From NCBI GenBank assembly GCA_030145275.1, contig JAQYVV010000003.1, positions 158,517-222,516 on the forward strand: DNA of 64,000 nucleotides, in the 5' to 3' direction. The notes beneath the pieces were generated by a model that saw nothing but the letters and a program-made list of their open reading frames with translations, did no database searches and was not told where the DNA came from. Position numbers and translations under genes: made by a program. Origin of the DNA: Desulfurivibrionaceae bacterium. Lineage in GTDB: Bacteria > Desulfobacterota > Desulfobulbia > Desulfobulbales > VMSU01. Below are positions 1-7,485 of the stretch, piece after piece. How positions within the stretch are numbered: the first letter of the stretch is position 1; each line of letters opens with the position of its first letter.

Positions 1-1116
1 CTGCAGTTCGTCCCCTTCTGAGTCCTGTGCGCTTAACTGGATGGCCAGTGGAGTGCTTGGCTCCAGTTGAAGCATTGAATCTGTCACCACGGGTGCATTG
101 TTTGGAGTTGCGGGAGGCGCTTCTTCCGGCTGGGGGGCAACAGTTTCCTGCTGCTCGGCCGGAATCTCTTCAGCAACTTTAGTCGACTCATCATCACCGG
201 AAAAGATAAAAACGGTTATGAGAAGAAGAAGGGCCAGGACGCCTCCGGCAATAGCCTGATTTTTTCTTTCCTGTAGAACCGGGGGAATCGGGATCTCAGG
301 CATGTTGAATTTCATGGCCCACGGTTTTGCAGAAGAGCCTTCCAGGTCAGCGGTTTCTGCCGCTAACCCAGAATCTGCCGGTGCAGAGGTACTACCCTCC
401 TTGCCTTCAAAGACGGTGGTTTCTTCCTCATCAGCGGGAATATCAGGAATGTTGAGCATGTCGTCATCAAGGTCAAATTCATCGTCCCCAAAGCCATTTC
501 CTGAGGTGAGAAAAGAATCATCGTCAGCACCTTCTTCAATAACATCCTTAAAATCTATTTCTTCCGCCTGGAATGGATCATTTTCGTCCTCATCGCCATC
601 CATCTCAGAAAAGAGCTTGTCAATTTCTTCCTGATCGGGAGATATGTCCGGTGTTTCTGCACCTGAAGGGGTAGAATCTTCCGCAAGAAGGGCGTCAATG
701 TCGGACTGATTTGCCTCATCATCGCCCCCAAAGAGGCTGTCAATATCGGACTGGTCTAGTTCTCCCGCGTCAAGGTTTTCGTCAGTAGACTCAGCTTCGG
801 GAGTATCATCTGCCTCTGCACTGTCACCAAAGAGGTTGTCAATATCAGACTGGTCGAGCTCACCCGCGTCAAGGCTCTTATCAATCTGTGCAGCTTCGGG
901 CGTTTCACTTGTCTCTGTAGAGCCGGAAAGGAGGCTGTCAATATCGGACTGATCCAAATCTCCTCCGTCCAACGCACCATCATCCGCACCATCATTGGCC
1001 GAGAGAGGGGGAGGGGCGCTGTCGCCTAAAAGAGAATCTATGTCAGATTGGTCAAGTTCGCTGGAATTTTCTTCATCATCAACATCGTCCAGCCAATTGT
1101 CTTTTTCTTCTGCCAT
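1..1116 (-). CDS. Acidic membrane protein with repeated DQSDID motifs, cadherin/Big-like domain start (3' end outside window)
   Basis: Start is the ATG at 1116, preceded by GGAG; the frame stays open to base 1, so 372 codons are visible and the C-terminus is missing. The first 230 residues are very acidic and carry five copies of a (LD)QSDID(S/N/A)L(L/F) motif (near residues 21, 54, 87, 120 and 136) plus a related DQEEIDKLF near 161. A single transmembrane segment follows at about residues 285-302 (AIAGGVLALLLLITVFIFSG), then a Pro/Glu-rich stretch and the beginning of a cadherin-like fold (APVVTDS...TPLAIQLSAQDSEGDEL). I infer a cytoplasmic N-terminus and an extracytoplasmic C-terminal domain. 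The repeat resembles the EIDALL CheY-binding segment at the FliM N-terminus. It lies last in a group with FlgO-like genes, 10 bp after the previous stop. Function is not known. Confidence 0.85.
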   Translation of the reverse strand, partial: MAEEKDNWLDDVDDEENSSELDQSDIDSLLGDSAPPPLSANDGADDGALDGGDLDQSDIDSLLSGSTETSETPEAAQIDKSLDAGELDQSDIDNLFGDSAEADDTPEAESTDENLDAGELDQSDIDSLFGGDDEANQSDIDALLAEDSTPSGAETPDISPDQEEIDKLFSEMDGDEDENDPFQAEEIDFKDVIEEGADDDSFLTSGNGFGDDEFDLDDDMLNIPDIPADEEETTVFEGKEGSTSAPADSGLAAETADLEGSSAKPWAMKFNMPEIPIPPVLQERKNQAIAGGVLALLLLITVFIFSGDDESTKVAEEIPAEQQETVAPQPEEAPPATPNNAPVVTDSMLQLEPSTPLAIQLSAQDSEGDELQ

Positions 1117-1126
1117 TAGTCACTCC

Positions 1127-1648
1127 TTAGAGATAGGTATGCAGTGCCCGATAAATAGGCTCTGACATTTCAACAGTAGTTGTATAGGACATTCTTTCGC
1201 CATGGACATTTGCAGCACTTATGTGGATGCGGAGAAAACCGTCTACTTCTTGGAGGGCTCCTCTCAATTTTTGCTGGTGTTCTTTCGCTGGTCCGGCAGG
1301 GGTGTTTTCTGCGTTGACGACGGTATCGTTGTTTACCATGGCCATCATTTGATCGGCAAGAGAGATGCCTAGGGAGGAAATTTTGTTTTCCTGGAATTGC
1401 CCAAAGGTAATGAACGGTTGAATTTCAATCACAGATGGGCCGTAAAATCCTTGCAGTTTGTAGATGGCATCATCGCAGATCAGGGTTATGAGTTCAGCCA
1501 ATCCCGCGTAACTCTGGTAGGAGGTGAGATTTTGATTTGATGGATTTTGTGGGCTTTCCTGGGCCGCAGAATTTTGCGAAAACAATGCGAAACTCAGGAT
1601 GCAGCATAAATAAAAGGTGAGCCTGGACGGCCGCGATAAAATTTTCAT
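1127..1648 (-). CDS. Small exported protein of the FlgO-like gene group
   Basis: Protein of 173 residues with an N-terminal signal peptide (MKILSRPSRLTFYLCCILSF then a small-residue cleavage region near AAQ). I chose the ATG at 1648 rather than the upstream in-frame TTG at 1666, because GGAGG sits 11 bases before the ATG and overlaps the TTG. The mature part (CDDAIYKLQGFYG, then VIEIQPFITFGQF, then LGISLADQMMAMV) has the beta-strand then amphipathic helix order seen at the start of FlgO-type domains. However it is shorter than its two upstream neighbours and I cannot assign it firmly. It sits 24 bp after the FlgO-like gene at 1673-2497 and 10 bp before the DQSDID protein, so it is probably in the same transcript and acts in the periplasm or at the outer membrane. 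Confidence 0.75.
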   Translation of the reverse strand: MKILSRPSRLTFYLCCILSFALFSQNSAAQESPQNPSNQNLTSYQSYAGLAELITLICDDAIYKLQGFYGPSVIEIQPFITFGQFQENKISSLGISLADQMMAMVNNDTVVNAENTPAGPAKEHQQKLRGALQEVDGFLRIHISAANVHGERMSYTTTVEMSEPIYRALHTYL

Positions 1649-1672
1649 ATTTGAAATATCCTCCAACTAATT

Positions 1673-2497
1673 TTAATGTCCAATTCCTTTGACTGCAATG
1701 GTGAAAGGCTGTTGGTCGGTGGAATAAAATAGGCTTAAGAGTTCACGATTCAATGGCAGATTGTAGCGCCATGATGTTTTAACCAGGCCAGTTTTCAGAG
1801 AAATTAGTCTCCCCTGGAGAATGAGAGTTTTTCTGGTATTTGTAAAAGTGGAGACAACCACATAATCTAGAGTTGGGGTATTGTTGGCGATCTCGCCAAT
1901 ATTGCGGGACAGCAAGAATTCACCGGTTTGGGGCAGGATGTTGATGTCACTTCCCATGCGCAGTTCCGTCACTTGAATGCCACGGTCTGCAAGATCGGTC
2001 AGGTAGTATTCCGCAATGATGCGGCCGAACTCACTTTCTCTTTTCAGGTCTGAGAGAGGAACTGCTGCCACTACGGCAACTTTGGCGCCCAGGTTATTGT
2101 GGCCCTCTTCCTTCAGTTCATAATATATTTTACCAGCCACTTCCTGTGATAATTCTGCGAGCATGCTTTCCGTACCCAGCGTAGAGGAATCTGGCATATA
2201 CTGAAATATTTTATGCCTTGTGTTATAGGCGTTCCCTTTGTTTAGCGCCTGTTCGTATCCAAACCTGGCATGGGGCTCGCCCCCTTTTTCCCTTTTGCTG
2301 ACAGCAGCTGAGCTTGGAGAGTTTATTTCCGCCAAAATGCTCAGCACATCAACTTCTTGTCCCTTTTCCTCGGCCTGCATGCCCACCTCAGCTGGGCCGG
2401 TCATTTCCGCAAAAGAAGAGAGCGGAAGTCCAAGCACTAGAAGAGCTGCAAGGGCTAAAAAGAGGGGATGTGCGGGTTTGGATAATTGTATTTTCAT
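1673..2497 (-). CDS. FlgO-domain exported protein
   Basis: Protein of 274 residues with a clear signal peptide (about residues 1-31, ending LPLSSFA). The ATG at 2497 is preceded by GGAG at a normal distance; the ATG at 2509 has no such site. The C-terminal half (roughly residues 100-270) has the FlgO pattern: a strand VAVVAAVPLSDL, helix SEFGRIIAEYYLTDLADRG, strand VTELRMGSDI, then LSRNIGEIA and a strand DYVVVSTFT. In Vibrio, FlgO is an outer-membrane protein needed for a stable sheathed flagellum. Related domains in other bacteria are found outside flagellar loci, and no other flagellar gene is visible here. The N-terminal 90 residues are low-complexity and unassigned. It is co-oriented with a second FlgO-like gene 32 bp upstream. 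Confidence 0.8.
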   Translation of the reverse strand: MKIQLSKPAHPLFLALAALLVLGLPLSSFAEMTGPAEVGMQAEEKGQEVDVLSILAEINSPSSAAVSKREKGGEPHARFGYEQALNKGNAYNTRHKIFQYMPDSSTLGTESMLAELSQEVAGKIYYELKEEGHNNLGAKVAVVAAVPLSDLKRESEFGRIIAEYYLTDLADRGIQVTELRMGSDINILPQTGEFLLSRNIGEIANNTPTLDYVVVSTFTNTRKTLILQGRLISLKTGLVKTSWRYNLPLNRELLSLFYSTDQQPFTIAVKGIGH

Positions 2498-2529
2498 TTG
2501 TATCTCCATGGAAACAAGGTGTAATCTTA

Positions 2530-3318
2530 TTATAGCTCAAGTTTCTTCATATATACATAGGCATCTTTTTTTGCGTAAGCGGAAGCAGAGTCGGACAGGA
2601 GTGTGTTTGTTAGGTCATTTTTTTTAAAAAGGACGGTGGCACTGGACAGCATAGCTGAAGTTGTATTGTCTAAAATTTTGGCGTTTACCATGATATGCTC
2701 CCCTGCTACCGTATATGTGCCCGTAAGCATTGTCCTGGCCTGGGCGGCTGAGCCGATCTCGTCAAGGTCCCTGGAAAGGCCGTACTCACCCCTTTTCTCC
2801 ATGACCATGATGGAGTTACTTTTACGCACCTCAATAACGGGAAAACCCTGCTGTTGAAACTCGCCCATTAACTGTTCGGACAGGTATCTGCCAAAGGAAG
2901 ATGTTCTGGTTAACTTTTTGAGATCAGCAAACACCGTAAAGGCAATTCCATCCGCAAGCATACCGACTTGTGGGTCAGAGTCATCCAGATTGGCGAAAAG
3001 CTGAGCGGCGATTTGTTTTATAGCAAGCTGGAATGTTTCCGTCTGGTTTGTTGGTATTTCTTGCAGAACGGGCTTGGTTAGTTCGATAACTTTTGGAGCT
3101 TGATTCACAGAGGGAGAAAAAATTGAAGAAAGCCAGGAAGCTTGTGCCTCGGTGACAAAAGAAACAACAAGAAAAGAGAGAACCATGAGGAGAATAAAAA
3201 GTGGATTTTTGCTCCTCATATTAGTTTGCTCAGAAGGTATTGTTCGGAGTTTTGTTCGGGTATAAGCAAAAGAATTGGTTGTAGTTTCGGGCGAATAGGA
3301 TATTATCTCGAACTTCAT
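2530..3318 (-). CDS. FlgO-domain exported protein, second paralogue
   Basis: Protein of 262 residues from the ATG at 3318, which has AAAGGTGA just upstream. The hydrophobic signal (NPLFILLMVLSFLVVSFV) begins only at residue 38, so an alternative start is the ATG at 3219 (residue 34), where no good ribosome site is visible. The FlgO pattern is clear in residues 120-250: DGIAFTVFADLKKL, SSFGRYLSEQLMGEFQQQG, VIEVRKSNSIMVMEKRGEYG, LSRDLDEIGSAAQARTMLTG and VNAKILDNTTSAM. It is the first gene of a four-gene minus-strand group. The repeat-rich region upstream (3345-3560) should hold its promoter, but I could not identify one. Confidence 0.8.
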   Translation of the reverse strand: MKFEIISYSPETTTNSFAYTRTKLRTIPSEQTNMRSKNPLFILLMVLSFLVVSFVTEAQASWLSSIFSPSVNQAPKVIELTKPVLQEIPTNQTETFQLAIKQIAAQLFANLDDSDPQVGMLADGIAFTVFADLKKLTRTSSFGRYLSEQLMGEFQQQGFPVIEVRKSNSIMVMEKRGEYGLSRDLDEIGSAAQARTMLTGTYTVAGEHIMVNAKILDNTTSAMLSSATVLFKKNDLTNTLLSDSASAYAKKDAYVYMKKLEL

Positions 3319-3344
3319 AAAGTTTCACCTTTGTTGCGTTCATT

Positions 3345-3400
3345 TTAGTGCCTTAGAGGTTGTTTTAGCAAAAAACCAACTTAGTAAAGGCACTTATACC
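3345..3400. repeat. Divergent family-A terminal-inverted-repeat element
   Basis: TTAGTGCCTTAG at 3345 and AAAGGCACTTAT at 3388 form inverted ends around about 40 bp. They match the ends of the better-preserved family-A copies at 5048, 12628, 28019 and 30983. It lies upstream of the FlgO-like group. Confidence 0.5.
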
Positions 3401-3563
3401 CCTTATGGGGGTTAGTTATTGACCATTTTTGGTGAGCAAATAGTGGTGGTAATTTCCTGCATCTACCTCTTAAAGGAACAGAATAGACGCAAACAGTGCT
3501 TTTTTGTACCATCGGTTCCTTTAAAATAATTCTTTAAATTATCTTTTTTATTTTTTTATTATT

Positions 3564-4070
3564 ATGGATAAAATTGCATTGTTGGCCGATGAGGAGCTCA
3601 TAATTCGTGATGGCGGAGAAATGCCTGAAGTAACTTTTCACAGCTGCTTATTTTATTTAACTAAAGACGCTGAAGGACCACAAATTAGACTTGACGAAGA
3701 GGACCTCCTGCAATTAAAAGAGGCAGTGCTGCAGGGATATCACCGAATTATCCTCAGGGACCTTTTGCCGGAAAACCGAGACCAGGGGTTTTATAGGGGC
3801 CTGGAAAGGTGCCGGCTTAACTGGCAAAGATTGGCTCGATTTTGTGAGTGTGAACAGTTGGAGATAGAAGGTCTGCGTGGGCAAATTATTGTTGCCTTAA
3901 AAAATTTTATGCTCCTGGAAGTGGCTGAAATCAGGGCAGGTATACGCTGTTCTTCTGTTAACTGCTCGGCCCAGGCACTCTCTTCATGGCTCGATAATTT
4001 GGGCCTTGAGTCGGAGGAGCTACCGACAGGCTGGCAAAATATTTGCTGTAAATCTCCAGCTGCACCCTAG
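3564..4070 (+). CDS. Hypothetical protein, 168 aa
   Basis: Protein of 168 residues that I do not recognise. It has no signal peptide or membrane segment. It is rich in Leu, Glu and Cys: C28, C83 and two cysteines in FCECEQ around residue 95, then C128, C133, and CC near residue 161. A probable helical hairpin (DEEDLLQLKEAVLQGYHRIILRDLLP) is followed by GLERCRLNWQRLARFCECEQL. The start is uncertain: the ATG at 3564 follows an AT-rich run without a ribosome-binding site. It stands alone between repeat-filled spacers, on the opposite strand to the FlgO-like genes. The composition looks like real coding sequence and the frame is not a shadow of another gene. Confidence 0.6.
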   Translation: MDKIALLADEELIIRDGGEMPEVTFHSCLFYLTKDAEGPQIRLDEEDLLQLKEAVLQGYHRIILRDLLPENRDQGFYRGLERCRLNWQRLARFCECEQLEIEGLRGQIIVALKNFMLLEVAEIRAGIRCSSVNCSAQALSSWLDNLGLESEELPTGWQNICCKSPAAP

Positions 4071-4363
4071 CTGCAGGCAAACGCGTCATCCAGTATACAG
4101 ACGTATCGAAGTCTTACTTTGTGTGCTTATCTACTGGATGACACGTTTACGCACATCTAGGGCACATTCTGAAAATTTACAGTATGGGGTTTAGGCCTAT
4201 TACTGGATCGGAATAAACAACACCTAAGCCGTCATCCCTGAGGTAAGCGCAGACCCTATGTCTTTATCAGGGATCCATGTTATTGTTAAAATAGTGGCCG
4301 GGCCGCCGGTTAGTTCGCTGAATAGTTACGAAAATTATAATAATTATTGCTGGAGATATAAAC
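4071..4363. repeat. Spacer with two hairpins and a family-B end
   Basis: No gene is seen in these 293 bases. An 11-bp inverted repeat (GTCATCCAGTA at 4085 and TACTGGATGAC at 4132) brackets a copy of the CGAAGTCTTA core. A second pair, ATCCCTGA / TCAGGGAT near 4227 and 4268, brackets GGTAAGCGCAGACC, a core found in many other spacers of this window. A family-B end, GCTGAATAGTTAC, lies at 4318-4330, 33 bp before rdgB. GGAG at 4350 is the rdgB ribosome site. Confidence 0.55.
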
Positions 4364-5050
4364 ATGAGTGGACATATTATTGTTCTTGCGACCCGTAATG
4401 AAGGAAAGGTACTCGAATTTCGAGAGATGCTGAAAGATTTTCCAATTGAACTCCGTGGGTTAAATGATTTCGGGCCTATTCCTGAAGTAGTGGAGGATGG
4501 GGAAACATTTGATGATAATGCCTATAAAAAGGCATCTTTTACCGCGAAGGTTTTGGGACTGCCGGCCATATCGGATGATTCAGGGCTTGTTGTTGAGGCC
4601 TTAGGTGGGGCGCCGGGGGTTAGGTCGGCCCGATATGCAGGGGAAGATGCTGATGATAAGGCCAATATTGTCAAATTGTTAGAAGAGATGCAAGGGGTAG
4701 AGGATCGGAAGGCTGCTTTTGAGTGTGTTGTTTCGATTGCAGTGCCGAGTGGTGCTGCATTGACCTATGAGGCTCGTTGTGAAGGTGAAATAGCACAGGA
4801 ACCGGATGGGGATGAAGGGTTTGGTTATGATCCTGTCTTTTTCTGTCCTCAGTATGACAAGACTTTTGCGCGTTGCAACATGGAAGAGAAGAACAAGGTG
4901 AGCCATAGGGGCAAGGCCCTGGCGGATGTTGTGGCTGAATTTGATAAGATATTGAAATGGCTCAATTCAAGGCTTGCAGAAGCTAAGCCCCCCAAACCGG
5001 ATCATAGTCAATTTGAGCATAATGACTGGTCGGAAGAGAAAATGGTATAG
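4364..5050 (+). CDS. rdgB: XTP/dITP diphosphatase (RdgB/HAM1)
   Basis: Hydrolyses non-canonical purine triphosphates (XTP, dITP) to monophosphates, keeping them out of DNA and RNA; cytosolic. The N-terminal substrate motif (VLATRNEGKVLEF, residues 7-19), the FDDNAYKKA loop, the metal-site SDDSGLVVEALGGAPGV and the C-terminal FGYDPVF and SHRGKAL motifs are all present, so the enzyme looks complete. The family is usually about 195-205 residues. This one has 228, because of a charged tail of about 25 residues after the last helix (AKPPKPDHSQFEHNDW). The ATG at 4364 has GGAG upstream. The TAG stop (5048-5050) is formed by the left end of a family-A repeat, so the tail might have been created by the insertion. 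Confidence 0.95.
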   Translation: MSGHIIVLATRNEGKVLEFREMLKDFPIELRGLNDFGPIPEVVEDGETFDDNAYKKASFTAKVLGLPAISDDSGLVVEALGGAPGVRSARYAGEDADDKANIVKLLEEMQGVEDRKAAFECVVSIAVPSGAALTYEARCEGEIAQEPDGDEGFGYDPVFFCPQYDKTFARCNMEEKNKVSHRGKALADVVAEFDKILKWLNSRLAEAKPPKPDHSQFEHNDWSEEKMV

Positions 5051-5213
5051 TGCCTTAGTACCTTAGGAATCATTTCGAAGTCTGCGCTTATCTCGTGTTT
5101 TTTATACCCCTCAGGGGGGTACTGAACTGAGTGGCAAGAAATGAAAACAGTAGATTCCTTTAAGCATGTTGCATCTACTGTTAAGGTACTTATTTCCGGT
5201 TTATCCGGATTAG
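5048..5213. repeat. Family-A repeat element, 166 bp
   Basis: Starts TAGTGCCTTAG, contains a reverse copy of the AAGCGCAGACTTCG core, CTGAACTGAGTGG, and ends ACTGTTAAGGTACTTATTTCCGGTTTATCCGGATTAG. The far end is itself a small hairpin (TCCGG-TTTA-TCCGGA type). The copy at 30983-31141 matches over nearly the whole length in the opposite orientation. No open frame inside. The first bases supply the rdgB stop codon. Confidence 0.8.
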
Positions 5214-5252
5214 GGGATTAATTCCGTCAAGCACTTACCCTAAAAGTGCGGC

Positions 5253-5615
5253 TTAGTCGTTGAACCCGACCCGCTCAATAAGCCCAAAGATTATATCAGC
5301 TGTGTCTTTATCAAGGTCGTAAGCCTTCAGTCCCACTGCGAAAAAATCGGGATTGACATCCTTGCGGCTCCACATTGAGGTGGCTTTGATCATCAAGACT
5401 TTTTCTTGGAAAAATTCCTCTGGCAGCATCATTCTGAGCCGAAAGTCTTTGCCGGTGGGGATCTCTTTTTTTGAGGTTAGTTTCATTCCCTCAAAGGTGA
5501 TGTCTACCAGATGGCCCAAAAGTTCTCCCGTTTCATCGTCGTAAACTTCCAGATAGTAGATTAGATGTCTTCTTTTGTAGGCCCGTACATCACTTCCGGC
5601 TGTACTTTCTTCCAT
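5253..5615 (-). CDS. PilZ-domain protein
   Basis: Single-domain PilZ protein of 120 residues, expected to bind cyclic-di-GMP in the cytoplasm. The bipartite binding motif is visible: KRRHL (RxxxR-like, residues 15-19) and DITFEGMKL (D-x-[ST]-x-x-G, residues 38-46). Beta strands and the final helix (DTADIIFGLIERVGF) complete the fold. The ATG at 5615 has AGGGAG upstream. It lies 70 bp after cmk on the same strand and may be the end of the gatC-cmk run or have its own promoter. Output could be motility, adhesion or transcription; nothing here decides this. Confidence 0.88.
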   Translation of the reverse strand: MEESTAGSDVRAYKRRHLIYYLEVYDDETGELLGHLVDITFEGMKLTSKKEIPTGKDFRLRMMLPEEFFQEKVLMIKATSMWSRKDVNPDFFAVGLKAYDLDKDTADIIFGLIERVGFND

Positions 5616-5685
5616 GTTTTTCTCCCTGTTGCCTGAATAGTTCCTTGTGCTTCAAGTGAAAAAATTTGTAAATATTCTGTTCTTT

Positions 5686-6372
5686 TCATCTATTATGCTG
5701 AATTGTTTTAATTTTTTCAGCAATAAAATGAATCACTTCATTAATAGTCATATTTGAGCTGTCGACTATGGTCGCGTCTTGGGCTGGCATCAGAGGGGCA
5801 AGGGCTCTGGAGCTGTCGTCATGGTCGCGTTGTTTGATTTGGGACAGAATATCTTCATAATCAGCGGCCATGCCTTTTTCGCGGAGTTGTTCGGTTCTGC
5901 GTCGGGCCCTCTCTTCCGGGGTTGCATCCAGGTAAAATTTAAATTTGGCCTGGGGAAAGACCACGGTTCCCATATCACGCCCCTCTGCAACTACGGAGCC
6001 TTTTTGAGCCATTTGCTGTTGGAGTTCTGTTAGTTTTTTCCTGACAATTGGCCTGGCTGAAACTTTAGATGCCATCATGCCCATTTCTGCAGACCTGATT
6101 TCCAAAGAGATGTCTTTTTGGTCCAGAATGACCTTGGAATCTTCATCTCCCGGCAGAATTTGAAGGTCAAGATTGTCAAGCAGTAGAGCCAGTTCTTCGT
6201 CACTATCAGGGGCTGTCTTGGTGAGGGACGCTTTGAGGCCCACGGCCCGGTACATGGCTCCTGTGTCAAGGTAGGCATACTCAAAGTGGCCTGCCAAAGC
6301 CCTGCTTATCGTACTTTTCCCTGAACCGGCCGGGCCGTCAATTGTTATGATATTACTGCTTGTGTCTGCCAT
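5686..6372 (-). CDS. cmk: Cytidylate kinase
   Basis: Phosphorylates CMP and dCMP with ATP in the cytosol. The P-loop is IDGPAGSGKST (residues 10-20), followed by the substrate helix YLDTGAMYRAVGLKA, the EGRDMGTVVFPQAKFKFYLDA segment in the middle, and the lid region RARRRTEQL. The 228 residues are typical. The ATG at 6372 lies 3 bp after the hisC stop, with GGAG overlapping the end of hisC, so the two are translationally linked. The partner order hisC-cmk is common in bacteria, often followed by rpsA or ispH; here a PilZ gene follows instead. Confidence 0.95.
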   Translation of the reverse strand: MADTSSNIITIDGPAGSGKSTISRALAGHFEYAYLDTGAMYRAVGLKASLTKTAPDSDEELALLLDNLDLQILPGDEDSKVILDQKDISLEIRSAEMGMMASKVSARPIVRKKLTELQQQMAQKGSVVAEGRDMGTVVFPQAKFKFYLDATPEERARRRTEQLREKGMAADYEDILSQIKQRDHDDSSRALAPLMPAQDATIVDSSNMTINEVIHFIAEKIKTIQHNR

Positions 6373-6375
6373 TTT

Positions 6376-7461
6376 TTAGAGACACTCCTTGACTGCCTGG
6401 ACGAGTCGTTTGTTTTCTTCTGGAAGGCCGACGGTAATCCTGATGAAATTTGGATAGCCATAAGAGCTCATCGGCCTGATTATCACACCTTTGCGGAGCA
6501 TCTTCTCGTAAAAGGGCTTGCACTCTTTTTGCAGGTCTACCAGGAAAAAATTGGTCTGGGTCGGGTAGCACCTAAGTCCTAGTTTGGTCAGTTGTTCGGT
6601 TATCCAAGTGATACCCTTAGTGGTCATTTCCAGGGTCTTGTTGTAGTGCTCTGTGTCATCTAGGGCGGCAATTGCCCCGACCTGGGCTAATTGATTGACG
6701 TTAAAAGGGGCTCGGACTCTGTGAATGTAGTCTGCGATTTCAGCAGGCATTATTCCATAACCGACTCTAAGCCCCGCAATGCCGTAGGCCTTAGAAAAGG
6801 TGCGCAAGGCCACCACTGGTGTGTTGGAGCTAAGATATTCCCGGGCATCCAGTCTTTTCTTCGGGTCGACAAAATCGACGTAGGCTTCATCTAAGACAAC
6901 TACCACATGATCCGGAACCTTTGCCAGAAAAGACGCAAAGGTGCTTTTTGAAAATATGCTGCCCGTGGGATTGTTAGGATTGTCGAGAAAAATAAGTCTG
7001 GTTCTGGCACAAATTGTTGCGGCAATGGTGTCCAGATCATGGTGCATATCTTTGAGAGGAACGACCCTGTTGATGCCATTTAGTGCCTGCACAACTTTTG
7101 GGTAGACGAGAAAGGAGGGATAACTTGTAATTACTTCATCACCTGGCTGCAGGAAAGCGGCGCCCAACAGGGCGATTATCTCATCGGAACCGTTGCCGAA
7201 AACAATTTGCTCAGTGGATATGTTTAGCTCTTCTGCGAGACGGTTTGCCAGATAGTAACAGGAGCCGTCCGGATAGCGGTGCAGGTTGGTAAGGGCCTTT
7301 GAAATGGCAGCCATGGCCTTTGGAGATGGTCCCAGGGAGTTTTCGTTGGAGGCCATTTTGATCGAGCCAGTGACACCATATTCTCTTTCCAACTCTTCTA
7401 GTGGCTTCCCAGGTGGGTAGGGCACGAGGGTTTTTATGTTTTCTGGAACGTGTAATTTCAT
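6376..7461 (-). CDS. hisC: Histidinol-phosphate aminotransferase
   Basis: PLP enzyme of histidine synthesis converting imidazole-acetol phosphate and glutamate to histidinol phosphate; cytosolic, class I/II fold, 361 residues. Seen: the N-terminal KMASNENSLGPSP, FGNGSDEIIALL, FLDNPNNPTGS, VVLDEAYVDF, and the PLP-lysine motif RTFSKAYGIAGLRVGYG, then NFFLVDL and the C-terminal RITVGLPEEN. All active-site segments are complete. It lies 24 bp after gatA and 3 bp before cmk in a minus-strand operon. Related aromatic aminotransferases share these motifs, but the fit to HisC is good. Confidence 0.92.
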   Translation of the reverse strand: MKLHVPENIKTLVPYPPGKPLEELEREYGVTGSIKMASNENSLGPSPKAMAAISKALTNLHRYPDGSCYYLANRLAEELNISTEQIVFGNGSDEIIALLGAAFLQPGDEVITSYPSFLVYPKVVQALNGINRVVPLKDMHHDLDTIAATICARTRLIFLDNPNNPTGSIFSKSTFASFLAKVPDHVVVVLDEAYVDFVDPKKRLDAREYLSSNTPVVALRTFSKAYGIAGLRVGYGIMPAEIADYIHRVRAPFNVNQLAQVGAIAALDDTEHYNKTLEMTTKGITWITEQLTKLGLRCYPTQTNFFLVDLQKECKPFYEKMLRKGVIIRPMSSYGYPNFIRITVGLPEENKRLVQAVKECL

Positions 7462-7485
7462 GTTTTAAAAGTTCTCTAAAATATT

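Noticed and set aside
302..634. Plus-strand frame of 110 codons, Ser-rich
   Set aside because: It is the antisense shadow of the acidic DQSDID gene; Ser-rich antisense frames arise from Asp/Glu-rich coding sequence.
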